From NCBI GenBank assembly GCA_963556695.1, contig CAUWAG010000020.1, forward strand, positions 1,240,001-1,304,000: a stretch of DNA of 64,000 bases. The letters run 5' to 3'. Shown here piece after piece: positions 31,598-41,578 of this stretch. Position 1 is the first letter of the stretch. The number at the start of each line of letters is the position of its first letter. The position numbers were made by a program, and so were the translations under genes. The stretch is from Anthostomella pinea (taxonomy: Eukaryota; Ascomycota; Sordariomycetes; Xylariales; Xylariaceae). The notes below the pieces were generated by a model. The model made no database searches. It saw only the letters and a program-made list of their open reading frames with translations, and was not told the origin of the DNA.

Positions 31598-33004
31598 GAA
31601 CTGGTTCACTTCGTTCACGCGTCACGGGGCAGGCCCCCTGTACCCCCCTTTTTCCATAATCTAATCCTAAGGTGGTTAGTCGATAAATCGTATCTACGGA
31701 ACAAGAGTCTAGTATCACTAAGTTGAAATCTACTATCATAATGCCTTTATTACCAAGAAATATGAAGGCCTACTGCCAGTTCATAACGATAAAACCACTG
31801 CATATCTTGTTCATTCACAACTATCTCATCCCACTATACCAACCAGTACGGGATGGAAAAAGAATGCTTCTTCTATGACCGTTCCTCTCTCTATGACCCT
31901 CCCCGATGGCCTGGGAGCATCCACCAAGACGGGCCACGCCTATTCAAGCGTGAACAGAAGCCTGATGAATACAGCTCTCCGAATACCAACCGCCGCTGTT
32001 GCACCAGTTCTACTTCCTGTTCCCGTTCTCGTTCCTCTCTCCCATCCGCACCGGACAAGGGCGATATGAAGCCCGCCAAAGTAAACCTGTCCTGCACAAG
32101 CGAGACAACATCATGCCGGCGTCCCCTCCAGTCGTGCACCTCCTCTCGTTCAATAAGCTCCATCCATGATCGCCCCGGCATCACTACCCGTGCAAAGAAA
32201 GACCGCCTCACAAGGTCCGACAACGACCTCCCTGGCTGTGGAGGAACGAATACCGAAAAAGAGAAACAGACAACCCCTCCCGGGATGCCAAAGACGAGGC
32301 CCATCTCCGGAAAGACACAGCACTCTATTGTACCTGGCTCCTCCACCATGAGCCACAACCGGGCACAAATCTCATCCACCTCGTCCCTTGACCGAAACAA
32401 GCCAACAGCAAAACAGGACTGCGTATTGTCAGTACCCTCTACAGCACCGTCGTTCACCTCTTGTCGCGGACCTTCCCGTCGTGCCAACAACTCTAGGTAC
32501 AAAGAATGCATCTTGTCCTATTCCATAACAAACCTATTCATGCTTTCATGTCTCAGATAGTGTATACCGGGGCGCGTATCATCATGACCTTGGATCTTGC
32601 TCACCAAGTCTGTTGAGTCTGTCCAACACGCCGTGTCTATCCAAAAAGGAGAAGAGGAGGAGAACAATCCATCGTTCAGAAAAGTGCGTGACCCCGTCTC
32701 TATCTATTCCATTCTCTGTCCTGTACCAACAGTCCTGTACCGTTGGGAGGGGGGCATGCTCGTTGGACTCGCTTAGTTGGCCGGACAGGTGCCCGGTTTA
32801 GTGGGAGCCAGGGCTGTGTAGTATTGGTCAGTCGGGCCCTCCTTCATTCCTATCCAGTCATCCATGGGGTTCCGTGCCGTCCCCTTCCCTCACTACGTTC
32901 CGTCATTCGTCGACAGCCCCTCCGCTACGCTCTGGGTGTCCCGATGTACACAGTTTTGACCATACAGTAACGCGAGTGTTGGCACACGGCTTTTGCTTGT
33001 TGAT
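31598..33004 (+). repeat. Module 17 (truncated): unknown gene
   Basis: GC box 31598-31665; minus-strand gene 31891-32511; GTGT/ACAC hairpin near 32974-32985; the module is cut at 33004 exactly where the origin-like hairpin should begin (gcttgttgatca). Confidence 0.75.
31891..32511 (-). CDS. Hypothetical protein of module 17
   Basis: Unrecognised 206-aa protein from an ATG at 32511. A mixed alpha/beta-looking N-terminal half contains MGLVFGIPGGVVCFSFSVFV. The C-terminal half is highly charged (GREEREREQEVELVQQRR) and ends basic. No intron or membrane segment is obvious. Layout below a purine-rich tract supports it as the gene of this module. Confidence 0.5.
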   Translation of the reverse strand: MHSLYLELLARREGPRQEVNDGAVEGTDNTQSCFAVGLFRSRDEVDEICARLWLMVEEPGTIECCVFPEMGLVFGIPGGVVCFSFSVFVPPQPGRSLSDLVRRSFFARVVMPGRSWMELIEREEVHDWRGRRHDVVSLVQDRFTLAGFISPLSGADGREEREREQEVELVQQRRLVFGELYSSGFCSRLNRRGPSWWMLPGHRGGS

Positions 33005-33200
33005 CATGTAGCGGAGCGGTCGACCAAAGGGAGATACCACGGAGTGGTGTGGACGGAGTCAGGGGAACGGAGTGACTAGGGGAGCGACAGCGACGTGGAA
33101 CCAACATCGTGAGATGGAACAACAAGGGAACGGGAGTGACCGACTACTAGATAGACTTAATCAATCGAGTCACTTGAACAAACTAAACAAGCTTAAACCA
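33005..33200 (-). repeat. Inverted micro-hairpin scrap at right edge
   Basis: About 195 bp in opposite orientation, matching the micro-hairpin tract of other modules (for example ccacggagtggtgtggacggagtc and the TTAAACCAAGTGACGA stretch that mirrors 2446-2460). It ends near 33200, next to host-like coding sequence. Confidence 0.65.
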
Positions 33201-33552
33201 AGTGACGACGTGGTACGAAAAGAACAAGCCACATTATGGGCACATGAAGATAGAGCTCGAGACGTTCGAGGACCTGTTGGATACATTGGGGAGGGATCTG
33301 AGCGGCGTGGATCCGAAGGCGAAGGATCACATTCGCAAGGTGCAAGCAAGGTATATAACTCTCGCACTAGTGAAGATGACGGCCTGGACGATTCCGAGGG
33401 GGGGTGTCGACAGAGTCGACATCTGCTTCATCCTGCTGGGGAAACTCCGCGAAGTAGGTCATCAGATTAGCGAGGGTTTCCCGCCGGAAGTCATCGCGAT
33501 GGTTAGGGTAATACCCAACCAGATCGAGGCTCGGGATAAAGCCGCTCAGTAA
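33201..33552 (+). pseudogene. 5'-truncated host ORF at element junction
   Basis: A protein-like frame begins right at the element edge and runs to a TAA at about 33552. It is helical and charged (for example MKIELETFEDLLDTLGRDLS and DPKAKDHIRKVQARYITLAL). No start codon belonging to it lies on the host side, so the 5' part was probably removed by the insertion or a later deletion. Family not recognised. Confidence 0.35.
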
Positions 33553-34350
33553 AAATGACTGTTGGATCCATGCGATTCCAGACTGCAAACCATCTATACC
33601 AGGACCCACATGTATGATTAGATAAGATAAGATAGTGGATTGAGAGGGCACTTGGCCAGACCTTCGAGTCCAGCTAGATTCCTCTCAATCCAACCATCAG
33701 CAACATCATGACCTTGACCCCATACTCGAGTATTATGATTGATCGTTCAAGCCTGTTCCAACAATGACCCTATATTTCTTGTGTCCTCTAGATTTAGCAC
33801 CGCGAGTGAGCCGAACGAGGTTATGATATACCCTGCTGATGTCTAGTGAATGAAGAACTTGTATCCATGTACCGGTACTTGAGCTTTGCTGGCGAGTGAC
33901 GCGTTCTTCGAGTGGTGGTGGAGCCGCTGACTTGTCTCGAATCCAGCCATGAGAGCATAGCAGCTTCTGAACAAAACAAAACAGCATATGCTTTGGGTTG
34001 TTCGCACTGCAAGCCGTGATATAAAGTTGGTCCCGGGCAGGATGTTGGGTGTCACGGAGCTCGCCTATGTGAATATCCCTGGGGTTTCCCGATGTTGGAT
34101 GTACTGCTTGGCCCAACGGCCTCGGTTATGGGGAGAACAAAGAACTAGGAGACTCTGAATCACCAACTCGACGACGATCCACCAACCTCGAGGGGCTCAC
34201 ACGAAACATGTACGACGTGAGATGAACACAAAGAATGCGGCCTGATCTAACGTCTATAAAGTTAGCAGGCATTTCCAGCCATATCACCCTTTTCCTTCTT
34301 CATCAACCACACCAAACAGAACTCCCCCGCATACACATCGAGGAGTCACC
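33553..34350. other. Intergenic, no supported gene
   Basis: A minus-strand frame at 33733-34116 is open but lacks an ATG near its start and shows no domain pattern. The last 100 bases are the likely promoter of the next gene. Confidence 0.5.
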
Positions 34351-35272
34351 ATGGGCACTCTAAGGTACGTCGACTCAAAGGTTCGCTGTTACTCTGCTGA
34401 CGCTTTGAACTAGGCCATTAACTAGTGAGGATATCAGAGAGGCAGATGCTGCGGCGCACAAGCGCCTCAAGGTAGGGTTCGAGGCAAAGTTCGAGAAGCT
34501 CCAGGCGCAGCTCGGGGAGGAAACGCCGCAGCAGCTCGAGGACCGGCTCGCCAAGAAAGCCGAAATCACGAAAACTATGAAGTCAGATTTTGAACCGGGC
34601 GACAACGGAATGCTCGTGCCGACCCCAAAGCTCAAGGTGCTGGATTTGGATGACCTTGCCGACATACGTGGAGTCTTGCTCGAGTTGACCGAACGCTCCC
34701 TTTGCACAGAAGAAATCCAGAAGTCTTTGGGAACGGTCGTAGAAGAGTTCGTGGATAGATCCAGTTTTTACACCCAAGCAGGGCCAGACGCTGAGAAGGT
34801 TTTGAAGGATCAACCATACCTTCACCTCGAAGCTTGGGAGCACGTCCGCAAGTTGAAGGAAATCGAATCTCCACTCACTGCCTACGCCGAGAAACTCTTC
34901 GTCACGGGAATTAAGCCGCTTGGTGTTGGAATCGAAGGTCTCTCGACAAAAGTTACCAATGCAATAGAGGAGGGAGAGAAGGACAGCCCCAAGACTGGAC
35001 TTGAGGCGAATCATCACTACGCGATGGATGGAAATGATGGATTCCAGGAGGCACTGGATGAGGCCCACCGAAGCGATGGAGAGGGAGTTGCCCACACGCG
35101 TTATGTGGAATATAGAGGGGGAAGCGATGGAGAGGAAAGCGACGAAGAGTCAAGCGATGGAGAGTTAAGCCAACGAAGGCTGGTATATAAATATAACCCT
35201 CGTTACGGTGTCGAACGGGCTATTAGGGGTGGGGTCCCCGGAACCCTTATAATAGAGGTTGGAGCGCCTTGA
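34351..35272 (+). CDS. Helical protein of unknown function
   Basis: Exon 1 is only 14 nt (34351-34364, MGTLR), the intron is 34365-34413 (GTACGT to TAG), and exon 2 runs to the stop at 35272, giving about 290 aa. Much of the chain looks alpha-helical and charged (READAAAHKRLKVGFEAKFE, then KLQAQLGEE). Near the C-terminus the nucleotide word AAGCGATGGAGAG is repeated, giving SDGE-type acidic repeats (about 35070-35165). No signal peptide or membrane segment. Similar size and composition to the two genes that follow, so the three could be a diverged tandem family. No family recognised. Confidence 0.6.
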
Positions 35273-35357
35273 TGAATCCAGCTACCACTTAGATACCTCA
35301 TCAATCAGATCACTCTGAACCAAACGAACACTCTTTCTTATCCTCTTCTTCCTCACC

Positions 35358-35447
35358 ATGGCCACAAAGTCTTTCACAGCTCCCATCAAGCTTCCCAGCA
35401 ATGCCCTTGATTGGGCAGACGAGACTCGCCACGCGTATCTGCAGTAG
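35358..35447 (+). pseudogene. Short 5' gene fragment
   Basis: The ATG at 35358 follows a well-formed CT-rich leader like the neighbours and encodes 29 aa (MATKSFTAPI..., ending HAYLQ) before TAG. It may be the first exon of the interrupted gene whose coding sequence resumes near 36098. Confidence 0.3.
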
Positions 35448-35449
35448 CC

Positions 35450-36040
35450 TCATACCATGAGCTCCAGAATCCAATGGTGTTTTTCACATGGATACCATCG
35501 CCGTCTAACTTCACCGTGAGATGACCACACTGGTGACGAGGTATTATCTACAGCTATCACCGAGCGTGGGTGCAGTAGTATCTTGGTAACGATCCCGGTA
35601 ATTTGCATATTCAAGCGAAGAGCTGGTCCTGGGGATGCTGCATTTTCGTTTCCTGTTTCGATGCGTAGCCTTTGATCACTCAGTGACACCGCGTGGCGAG
35701 GGCCGTCCGGCCGGACCTCAGAGGCGATTCAAAGCAGAAGCTTCAGCTTTGGTTCTGTAAGCGCGGCGAGAACTTCGGGCTCGTGGTAGTGCAGTCTGAC
35801 AACTGCGTAGGATGGGCCGGTGGGCGGCTTGAGCTTGACTGGAGGCACACCGGTTATCGATCGTAGGTGCCTTGTTGTACGAGACTGGAATGTTGCCAAA
35901 TGGCATCCAACAATTGTTGACAGACCGGCATTCATCGGTCACGGGGCTCCGTGTGTGGATTGCAAGTCGGTCCCGTCGTGCGACGGACAAAGCGACGTAC
36001 GGCTCACCAACCAACATCAATCCCCAACCAATATCGCCGG
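35450..36040 (-). pseudogene. Degenerate minus-strand coding remnant
   Basis: Reading in shifting frames, the minus strand carries protein-like pieces: MLVGEPYVALSVARRDRL and NNCWMPFGNIPVSYNKA, then LKPPTGPSYAVVRLHYHEPE and VLAALTEPKLKLL, then VDNTSSPVWSSHGEVRRRWY. Repeated frameshifts mark it as decayed. It lies between two parts of a plus-strand gene and may be an insertion. Family not recognised. Confidence 0.3.
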
Positions 36041-36097
36041 ATCCGGGATCATTATTGCAACGTCATACGACCACTTGGAGCCAACTTCGCGGGTAAC

Positions 36098-36598
36098 AGA
36101 GGTCATACATCGGCTGCCGAAGACGATTCTTTGTTCGAGCGAAACGAGTTACCCCTGAATGAGCATTCCGAAACACTCTCAAAGGATGTACTGGATGAAC
36201 TCAGAGACGCAAAAGGTTATAAACGCCTTCGCCGAGTTTGTGACGAACTACGGTCCCTTTCAAAGAAGGAGATCCTCCTCCCAGGCTTTTTGAGCGATGT
36301 GGCGGATATGTACGACAGCGCAATTAGCGAGCTTCGTGAAGAGAAAAGGGTCGCCAAACCACTTCTCGACCAGATGCGTTATATCCTAGAAGCAGTGAAA
36401 GGCATTTTCGATACCACGGAGGCTCGCATCGTCCAGAGGGACGAGGAGCTGGAGCAGCTGAGGAAGGCATCGGAAACCTTGGACGCGGCTCGGAAATTTG
36501 CTGAACGCAGGCTCCAATTGCTGAAGGTGCAGCAGGATCTGGTGGAAAGCGGCATTGAACAGTTTAAGATTAATATCACTGAATTCAAAAAGCGGTAA
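36098..36598 (+). pseudogene. Coiled-coil protein, 5' end missing
   Basis: The open frame has no ATG before a long helical/coiled-coil region (SKDVLDELRDAKGYKRLRRV, then EELEQLRKASETLDAARKFA) ending at TAA 36598. The real start may be the fragment at 35358 separated by inserted DNA, or an undetected first exon. Function unknown. Confidence 0.4.
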
Positions 36599-37373
36599 TG
36601 ATTTATGAGGTGCGTTCCCGGAACCGATGCGCAGAGGTGGTCTGGAGCCAGCGTCTTTGACTTACAATTTGTCCTCATGGGGGACTGTCTCTGGGCGGGT
36701 AGAGTTCATCACCGAAACTCCGAATGGCATAAACTTTGGGTCCAAAGAAATCGGCATCTGGGTTACCATAAGAACGTCTAGGCTTCGGATACTGCTATGT
36801 TTCGGGTTGAATGTAGAAGATCATCTTTTCTTCGTGGCTACCTCTTATCCTCGTAAGCTTGCCCGCATAACATCTCGAGTGAACAGGTATGCCTTGATTA
36901 TCGTATAGCAAGCAGCGCTCTTTGGCTTCCGAGACTGTCAACTTTTCACGCCGCCATCACCATTTCCTTTGAATAATGGGTACCGGGCATGAGTGGCTCA
37001 GCCGCTCTTCATGCCTCCTCCGTTATCATGGGGGTGCTAGCTGCTTGTTGGTGACAGATCCCAACTCTTCGAACAGATTCTGACCCGATGCAATGCACAT
37101 GTCGCTTGGAATCATGTTGGTACTACATTTCTCGCCTAAGGAGTTGGTTACACATGGGCCTGAATAGAACAAAGAAATAGTATCACACCTGACCAAGTTT
37201 GAGTCACCAACATCAGGATGCGAACCTCTTGCGTAGTGGGAGATTTCCTGATTGAAAGTACTTATAGTCGTCGATTTTCTCACCACCAGGGCTGTTCGGA
37301 AACTCCCTTCTTCTACTACATACCCACAACGCACACAACACACGTACACAAGTACTCCCCGTTCACCACCAAG

Positions 37374-38054
37374 ATGAAAAAAACAAGGTCAATACTACAC
37401 TTTCGCACACTGATGCCTTACTCTTCTAACATACCTGATAGTCCCGATGCTAGCAGTGTTGAGAATCACCAGTCAGCGTCAGCCCGCGCGGAAGCAACCC
37501 GCAACCCCCACGGTCCAACCCTCGACATCATCGAAGCAATAGTCCGCGACAATCCGACCCGAGCGTGCGAAGAAGACATCCGCATCGCCTACCAGAAAAT
37601 CATTTCTGCGGCTGAGGAGGATGCGATTCTCCATGAGGCCTCGGCCGGCCTGAAGGTCGTCATGGAACGGCTCGTGAGCTCTGCATCTGGTTCGTTTGGG
37701 GCTCAAACTACCAAGAACGCTCTGGCTTGTATGAAACAAGTCCTCGACATCGCCGATCAGAGAAGGAAACAGATGAAAGAAAAAATTACCTGGCTAAACG
37801 AGTGTTTGACGAATGCAGATAGCATCGAGAAGAAAACGATCAAGCGGTTGGAGACTAGTCTACCGCAGTTCAAACCAGTGAATGCACTTCTCCTGGTGAA
37901 TTTATACGACAGGCAGGGAAAAGTTGTCAATCAACGAATTTCCTTGAAGGAGCGCAGAGATGATCTGCAGAAACAAGTGGCTCACTACAAGGGGGTGCTC
38001 GACGGTATTACTCCCTCGGACAACATTCACGGAACTGCTGGAAAATCTACGTAA
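37374..38054 (+). CDS. Helical protein of unknown function
   Basis: The ATG at 37374 follows a CT/CA-rich leader and gives 226 aa. The chain is predicted mostly helical (EAIVRDNPTRACEEDIRIAY, later EKKTIKRLETSL). A possible 54-bp in-frame intron (37388-37441) would leave a 14-nt first exon, the same arrangement as the gene at 34351, which supports kinship. After the stop, another frame (LLENLRKEMRKMCEGN) looks continuous, so a 3' intron is possible. No family recognised. Confidence 0.5.
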   Translation: MKKTRSILHFRTLMPYSSNIPDSPDASSVENHQSASARAEATRNPHGPTLDIIEAIVRDNPTRACEEDIRIAYQKIISAAEEDAILHEASAGLKVVMERLVSSASGSFGAQTTKNALACMKQVLDIADQRRKQMKEKITWLNECLTNADSIEKKTIKRLETSLPQFKPVNALLLVNLYDRQGKVVNQRISLKERRDDLQKQVAHYKGVLDGITPSDNIHGTAGKST

Positions 38055-38736
38055 GGAGATGAGGAAGATGTGTGAGGGCAACAGGTCCACCGGAAAGCCG
38101 TGGAGGACTAAGGCACTGCGGAAAATGAGGTTTCAACAATATTTCATCGGAGGACCAGGAAATGCCTGTGGTTTGAGATTAATCTTGGGTTAGGAATAAT
38201 ACATTCAGACGGCTGGACCTCTGACTATCTTTGAACCAGCGATCATGCCTCAGCTTAGAGGAACCTGCGATTTTGGTGACACTGCGTTACGGAAAACAAC
38301 CCCGGCATGGCGACAAGAGCCTAGACTTGATGCCGCACCAGCATTTGGCCCTGAGTCTGAATGGCGGAGGCACCGGGACGTTGCCATCGAGAAAAAAGCA
38401 GGTATCGGTGCTTAGAACCTCGCCGAATTTTCGAGCCAAGTCTGACTCGATCCGATGCACATGTCGCGTGGTTGTCACAAAGCCGACACGGGGCGATGTT
38501 GGTTCCACGAGTTTGGTCATGAGGCCTCAAGAACAAAGAACTTGGAACGGGCCGTCAGTCACAGATCACAAATTCGCTTGCCCAAAGGACTCTACCTAAA
38601 GCAGCATGGCGCATACGTAGAATCAATCACCAACCCAAAGTCCGAATTATTCGGTGACTGGTCCTCCCACCCTTATCCTCCCCACACGCAGCCTTCCTGA
38701 CCATGGGCAGCGCCACCAATATCACACACCCAGCAC
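38055..38736. other. Intergenic, no supported gene
   Basis: Open frames on both strands lack domain patterns. A phrase around 38440-38470 (gatgcacatgtcgcgtgg) resembles 37090-37112, hinting at a diverged duplication, but nothing can be annotated. Confidence 0.5.
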
Positions 38737-38737
38737 A

Positions 38738-40460
38738 TTACGCGATTGGAACGTAATACCGCATCTCGTTCTTCGGATCATACCGGGCTTTGAGATCCCG
38801 CAACCTCTCCAGCCTCCAGTCCTCCCAGCCGTAGACCGCCTGCAAGGGCTCATCGCCGTTGGCGTAGTTGACATAGGCCCGGAGGTGCGCCGGATCGTCA
38901 CTCGCCTCGAGCAGGTACTGGCGCAGCTTCTCTCCGAACTCCTGCGCGACCGGGTCGATGGTCGAGTTGGGCTGGTACTGCACATACGAGGTGACCAGGA
39001 TCTTGTCCTCGCGGTGCGGGAACGCCGTGCTCGCCGGGTCGACGGCCTGCACGGCCAGCGTCGAGTAGCCCTCGAGCAGGAAGAACGAGCCGGCGATTTC
39101 GGGTACGTTGCGGAATGTCTCGTCTATCTCGTCGTACACCTTCCTGACGGCGGCCGTGTCGTACGACTTCAACCCGATCGGGTAGCGGAGCGAGGTCAAC
39201 CCCTTGGCACAGCCGGGCCCGTCTTGGTCCTGGAACGTGGCGACGGCTAGATCGTGCATTGTTGCATCGCCAGTCTGGACCTGAAGGGGGCCGAGATCAT
39301 AGAGTGGCTTGGCATACTCATGCGCCGTCTCGGCAGGAGCGTCATAGATGATGCCGTACCATAGAATGGGCTGAGAAGCGGTTAACCCTACGACATGTCG
39401 TGTTGGGTGGCGGTTACGAGGGACTTACATGCTCAGGATCAATCTCTGCGACCTTTATGATGTAACCCCAGTGGATGAGCTCCGGTGGTTGATCCTTGAG
39501 CATCTCATTCGCCAGGTCATACAGGGCCTCGAGCTTATCTCCAGTGTAGATGAAGATCTCGTAAGACCACTTCGGGTTCGTGATGTCGTACACGCGGTAC
39601 TCCCACTCTACTGCCAGGCCAAAGTTGTGCCCCGCGCCCCTGACGGCCCAGAACAGGTCAGGATTCGATTCCGCTGATACGGTGACGAATTCGCCATTTG
39701 GAAGCACGAGCCTGCCCGAGACCACCTGGTCTGCCATGAGGCCATACTGGCCTTGGAGCCACCCATGGCCTCCTCCCATGATCGGGGCTGACATGCCGAC
39801 GCACTCGCAGATACCAGTGACTGGAAGTAATTAGCACCCGATCAACACACTCTCACTTTGGACAATGGCTCGCTTACCTGTTCGTTTTCCCAACCCCTCG
39901 AGGGTGTCGATGACCTGCTTCACCGTTGCGCCGCCGCCAATAGTGGCTGTCGTGCCATCCTCGGACAGCTTGATCTGGTTGAGCGTTCGGAGATCAACCT
40001 GAATGGCATTCTTTGCGTTCGCCAGGGACTCTGTGGCTCCATGGCCCCCTGCCCGGGCAACGAATGGAATGTCATTCTCCTTAGCATAGCGTACCTGGGA
40101 GAAGTCAGTGGTTTTGTACAATCGCTAGTGATACGTAACGGATTGGTGTCCACTCACCACTTGCTGGACATCATCTGCGGTGGCAACCTGCACGACAACG
40201 GAGATATTCGGGGCGTGCCACTCCCTCCATCGACTCGTAAGGTTGGCGAACTCACCATCGCAAGGGAGGACGATAGACGCCTCCGGCGATAGTAGCGGGC
40301 CCAGATCGGCTTGAATGGTGGTGTCTCCGGCCATGATCGACGGCACTTGTTCGGCGCGAATGTGAAGATGAGACAGAAAGCTCGCAGCGTAAATGCAGAA
40401 GGCGAGAACGAACATCATTTGATTAGGTAAGGCAATGCTACTTGGATTAGGTAAGGCCAT
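38738..40460 (-). CDS. FAD-linked oxidoreductase, berberine-bridge-enzyme type
   Basis: Four exons (40460-40158, 40094-39878, 39820-39429, 39370-38738) with GTGAGT, GTAAGC and GTAAGT donors give 514 aa. The N-terminus has a hydrophobic segment (MMFVLAFCIYAASFLSHL), a likely signal sequence. A PP-type FAD-binding domain follows: FVARAGGHGATES, GGGATVKQVIDTLEGLGK, GGGHGWLQGQYGLMADQVVS, AVRGAGHNFGL. The C-terminal BBE substrate/FAD segment is YVNYANGDEPLQAVYGWEDW with RYDPKNEMRYYVP. Such secreted oxidases catalyse two- or four-electron oxidations and are frequent in fungal natural-product clusters. The ATG at 40460 is chosen over the upstream TTG. Located beside RiPP genes, it is a plausible tailoring enzyme (inference). 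Confidence 0.88.
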
Positions 40461-40502
40461 ACTACCGTGGGAAGGAAGAGGGGGTTCGGGTTCAGAGGTC
40501 AA

Positions 40503-41578
40503 GGAGTCCGTTTGGTTGTGAAAACGTTGCAGCGATCAGAGTTCCAAATGCACAGCACTACGAGGGTTGCCCACATAATATTGGGAACACAACATCGAGC
40601 GTAATAGGGGTTTCATTTGGAGGCCGCAGGAAAACACCTTCCGGATCTGGCGGGCGTGGCCCTTGCTTGTGTTACCGAGCCGGGGACATTGATAGGTAGA
40701 AAAAGGGCTCGACCCTCAGTCAACGCATTATAGCCAGCCTGCTGCTATACGTCGATTCGCGCACTGTACTTGTAGTTCGGCGACTTGAGGCTGAATCCCT
40801 TTCCACGTCTCCCGTTCCGCACCTCCCGGTCTTCCCCTCTCCCTTTCCCGGGCACCCCAGCTCCCTCCGACTCTTCCCCTCTTTCTCTCTTACCGTAAGC
40901 CGTCTCCAATCCAGCCTTCTATTTCTTCATACTCCTTCCGCTGCAAACCGCTGGCACATGGGATGTCGCACCTCCTCTCCCGAAACAGTAGACCCGCGAG
41001 AGCCGGACTTCTCAGCTTGTCAGCCACATACGCGACATAGCGTGAATGATGACACCGGTCGTTTGCAGATGACACCTCCCGTTTGCCGATGACACCCGTC
41101 GTTTGCACTTTGCAAACGCAGCAGTGCTCATTAGCCGACTACCCTGATACAGCTCGCTTCACAGCGAATCGTGAACTTTACTGTGTCCATGGTGTGTTCC
41201 AAATCGAGGCAGGTGGTTGGAGCGCTTTACTTGTACCTCGTACTCATTACTGACGTGGGCACCAAAGACCGTAAGAGATTCATGATGACCGACATGTTTG
41301 AGCCACCAGAGGGTATCCATAACCGACACCTTTGACACCAGTTCTTAATGCATGCTTATCGCGTAATCATATGTAGCATAACGATGGGATCCATAGAGCC
41401 CCCTTAGGCTGCAACGACACATGATTGCCCCCGAATCGACCCTGAACTCAGCCTAGGCACCGTTACATTACGGTTCTGTGACAGGTGATGGCTGGTTGAA
41501 GAGGTCTACCGCTGGTCATGAGGATAGTAAGATGCGGGTTAGAGAGGCCAAAATAGCATACTGGAACATGGCTACTGA
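40503..41578. other. Intergenic region with 20-bp tandem repeats
   Basis: No gene seen. At 41048-41107 there are three tandem 20-bp copies of GATGACACCNNNCGTTTGCN, and the last merges into the palindrome CGTTTGCA-CTT-TGCAAACG (about 41100-41118). This may be a binding site for a dimeric regulator of the cluster. Confidence 0.5.

Larger units (their letters stand above)
2208..33200. mobile_element. Array of about 18 one-gene modules, candidate integrated multipartite DNA element
   Basis: Seen: 16 copies of a 68-bp GC-rich box and 14 copies of a double hairpin containing AAGTAAATTATAG, spaced about 1.9-2.2 kb apart. Modules run forward from 2208 to about 18446, inverted from there to about 24302, forward again to about 33004, and end with an inverted scrap to about 33200. 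Between GC box and hairpin most modules hold a different gene on the strand opposite to the module direction. Hairpins are of two types: CCAGCATAA stems in the modules with hairpins up to 23.9 kb, and CAAGCTATT stems from 25.0 kb on. Known: one gene per circle with a common stem-loop is the design of nanoviruses and of dinoflagellate plastid minicircles. Inference: the array is an integrated concatemer of such circles. No replication initiator, transposase, tyrosine recombinase or polymerase was recognised. Clear target duplications were not found. Confidence 0.75.

Noticed and set aside
2208..33200. Starship, Helitron or LTR retroelement
   Set aside because: No tyrosine recombinase with captain features, no Rep-helicase, no reverse transcriptase, gag or long terminal repeats could be read.
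2208..33200. CRISPR or ribosomal DNA array
   Set aside because: Repeat spacing of about 2 kb with genes between units does not fit CRISPR, and no rRNA-like sequence is present.
40890..41108. Small minus-strand ORF between the FAD oxidase and UstYa genes
   Set aside because: No signal, domain or splice support; it overlaps the tandem repeats.
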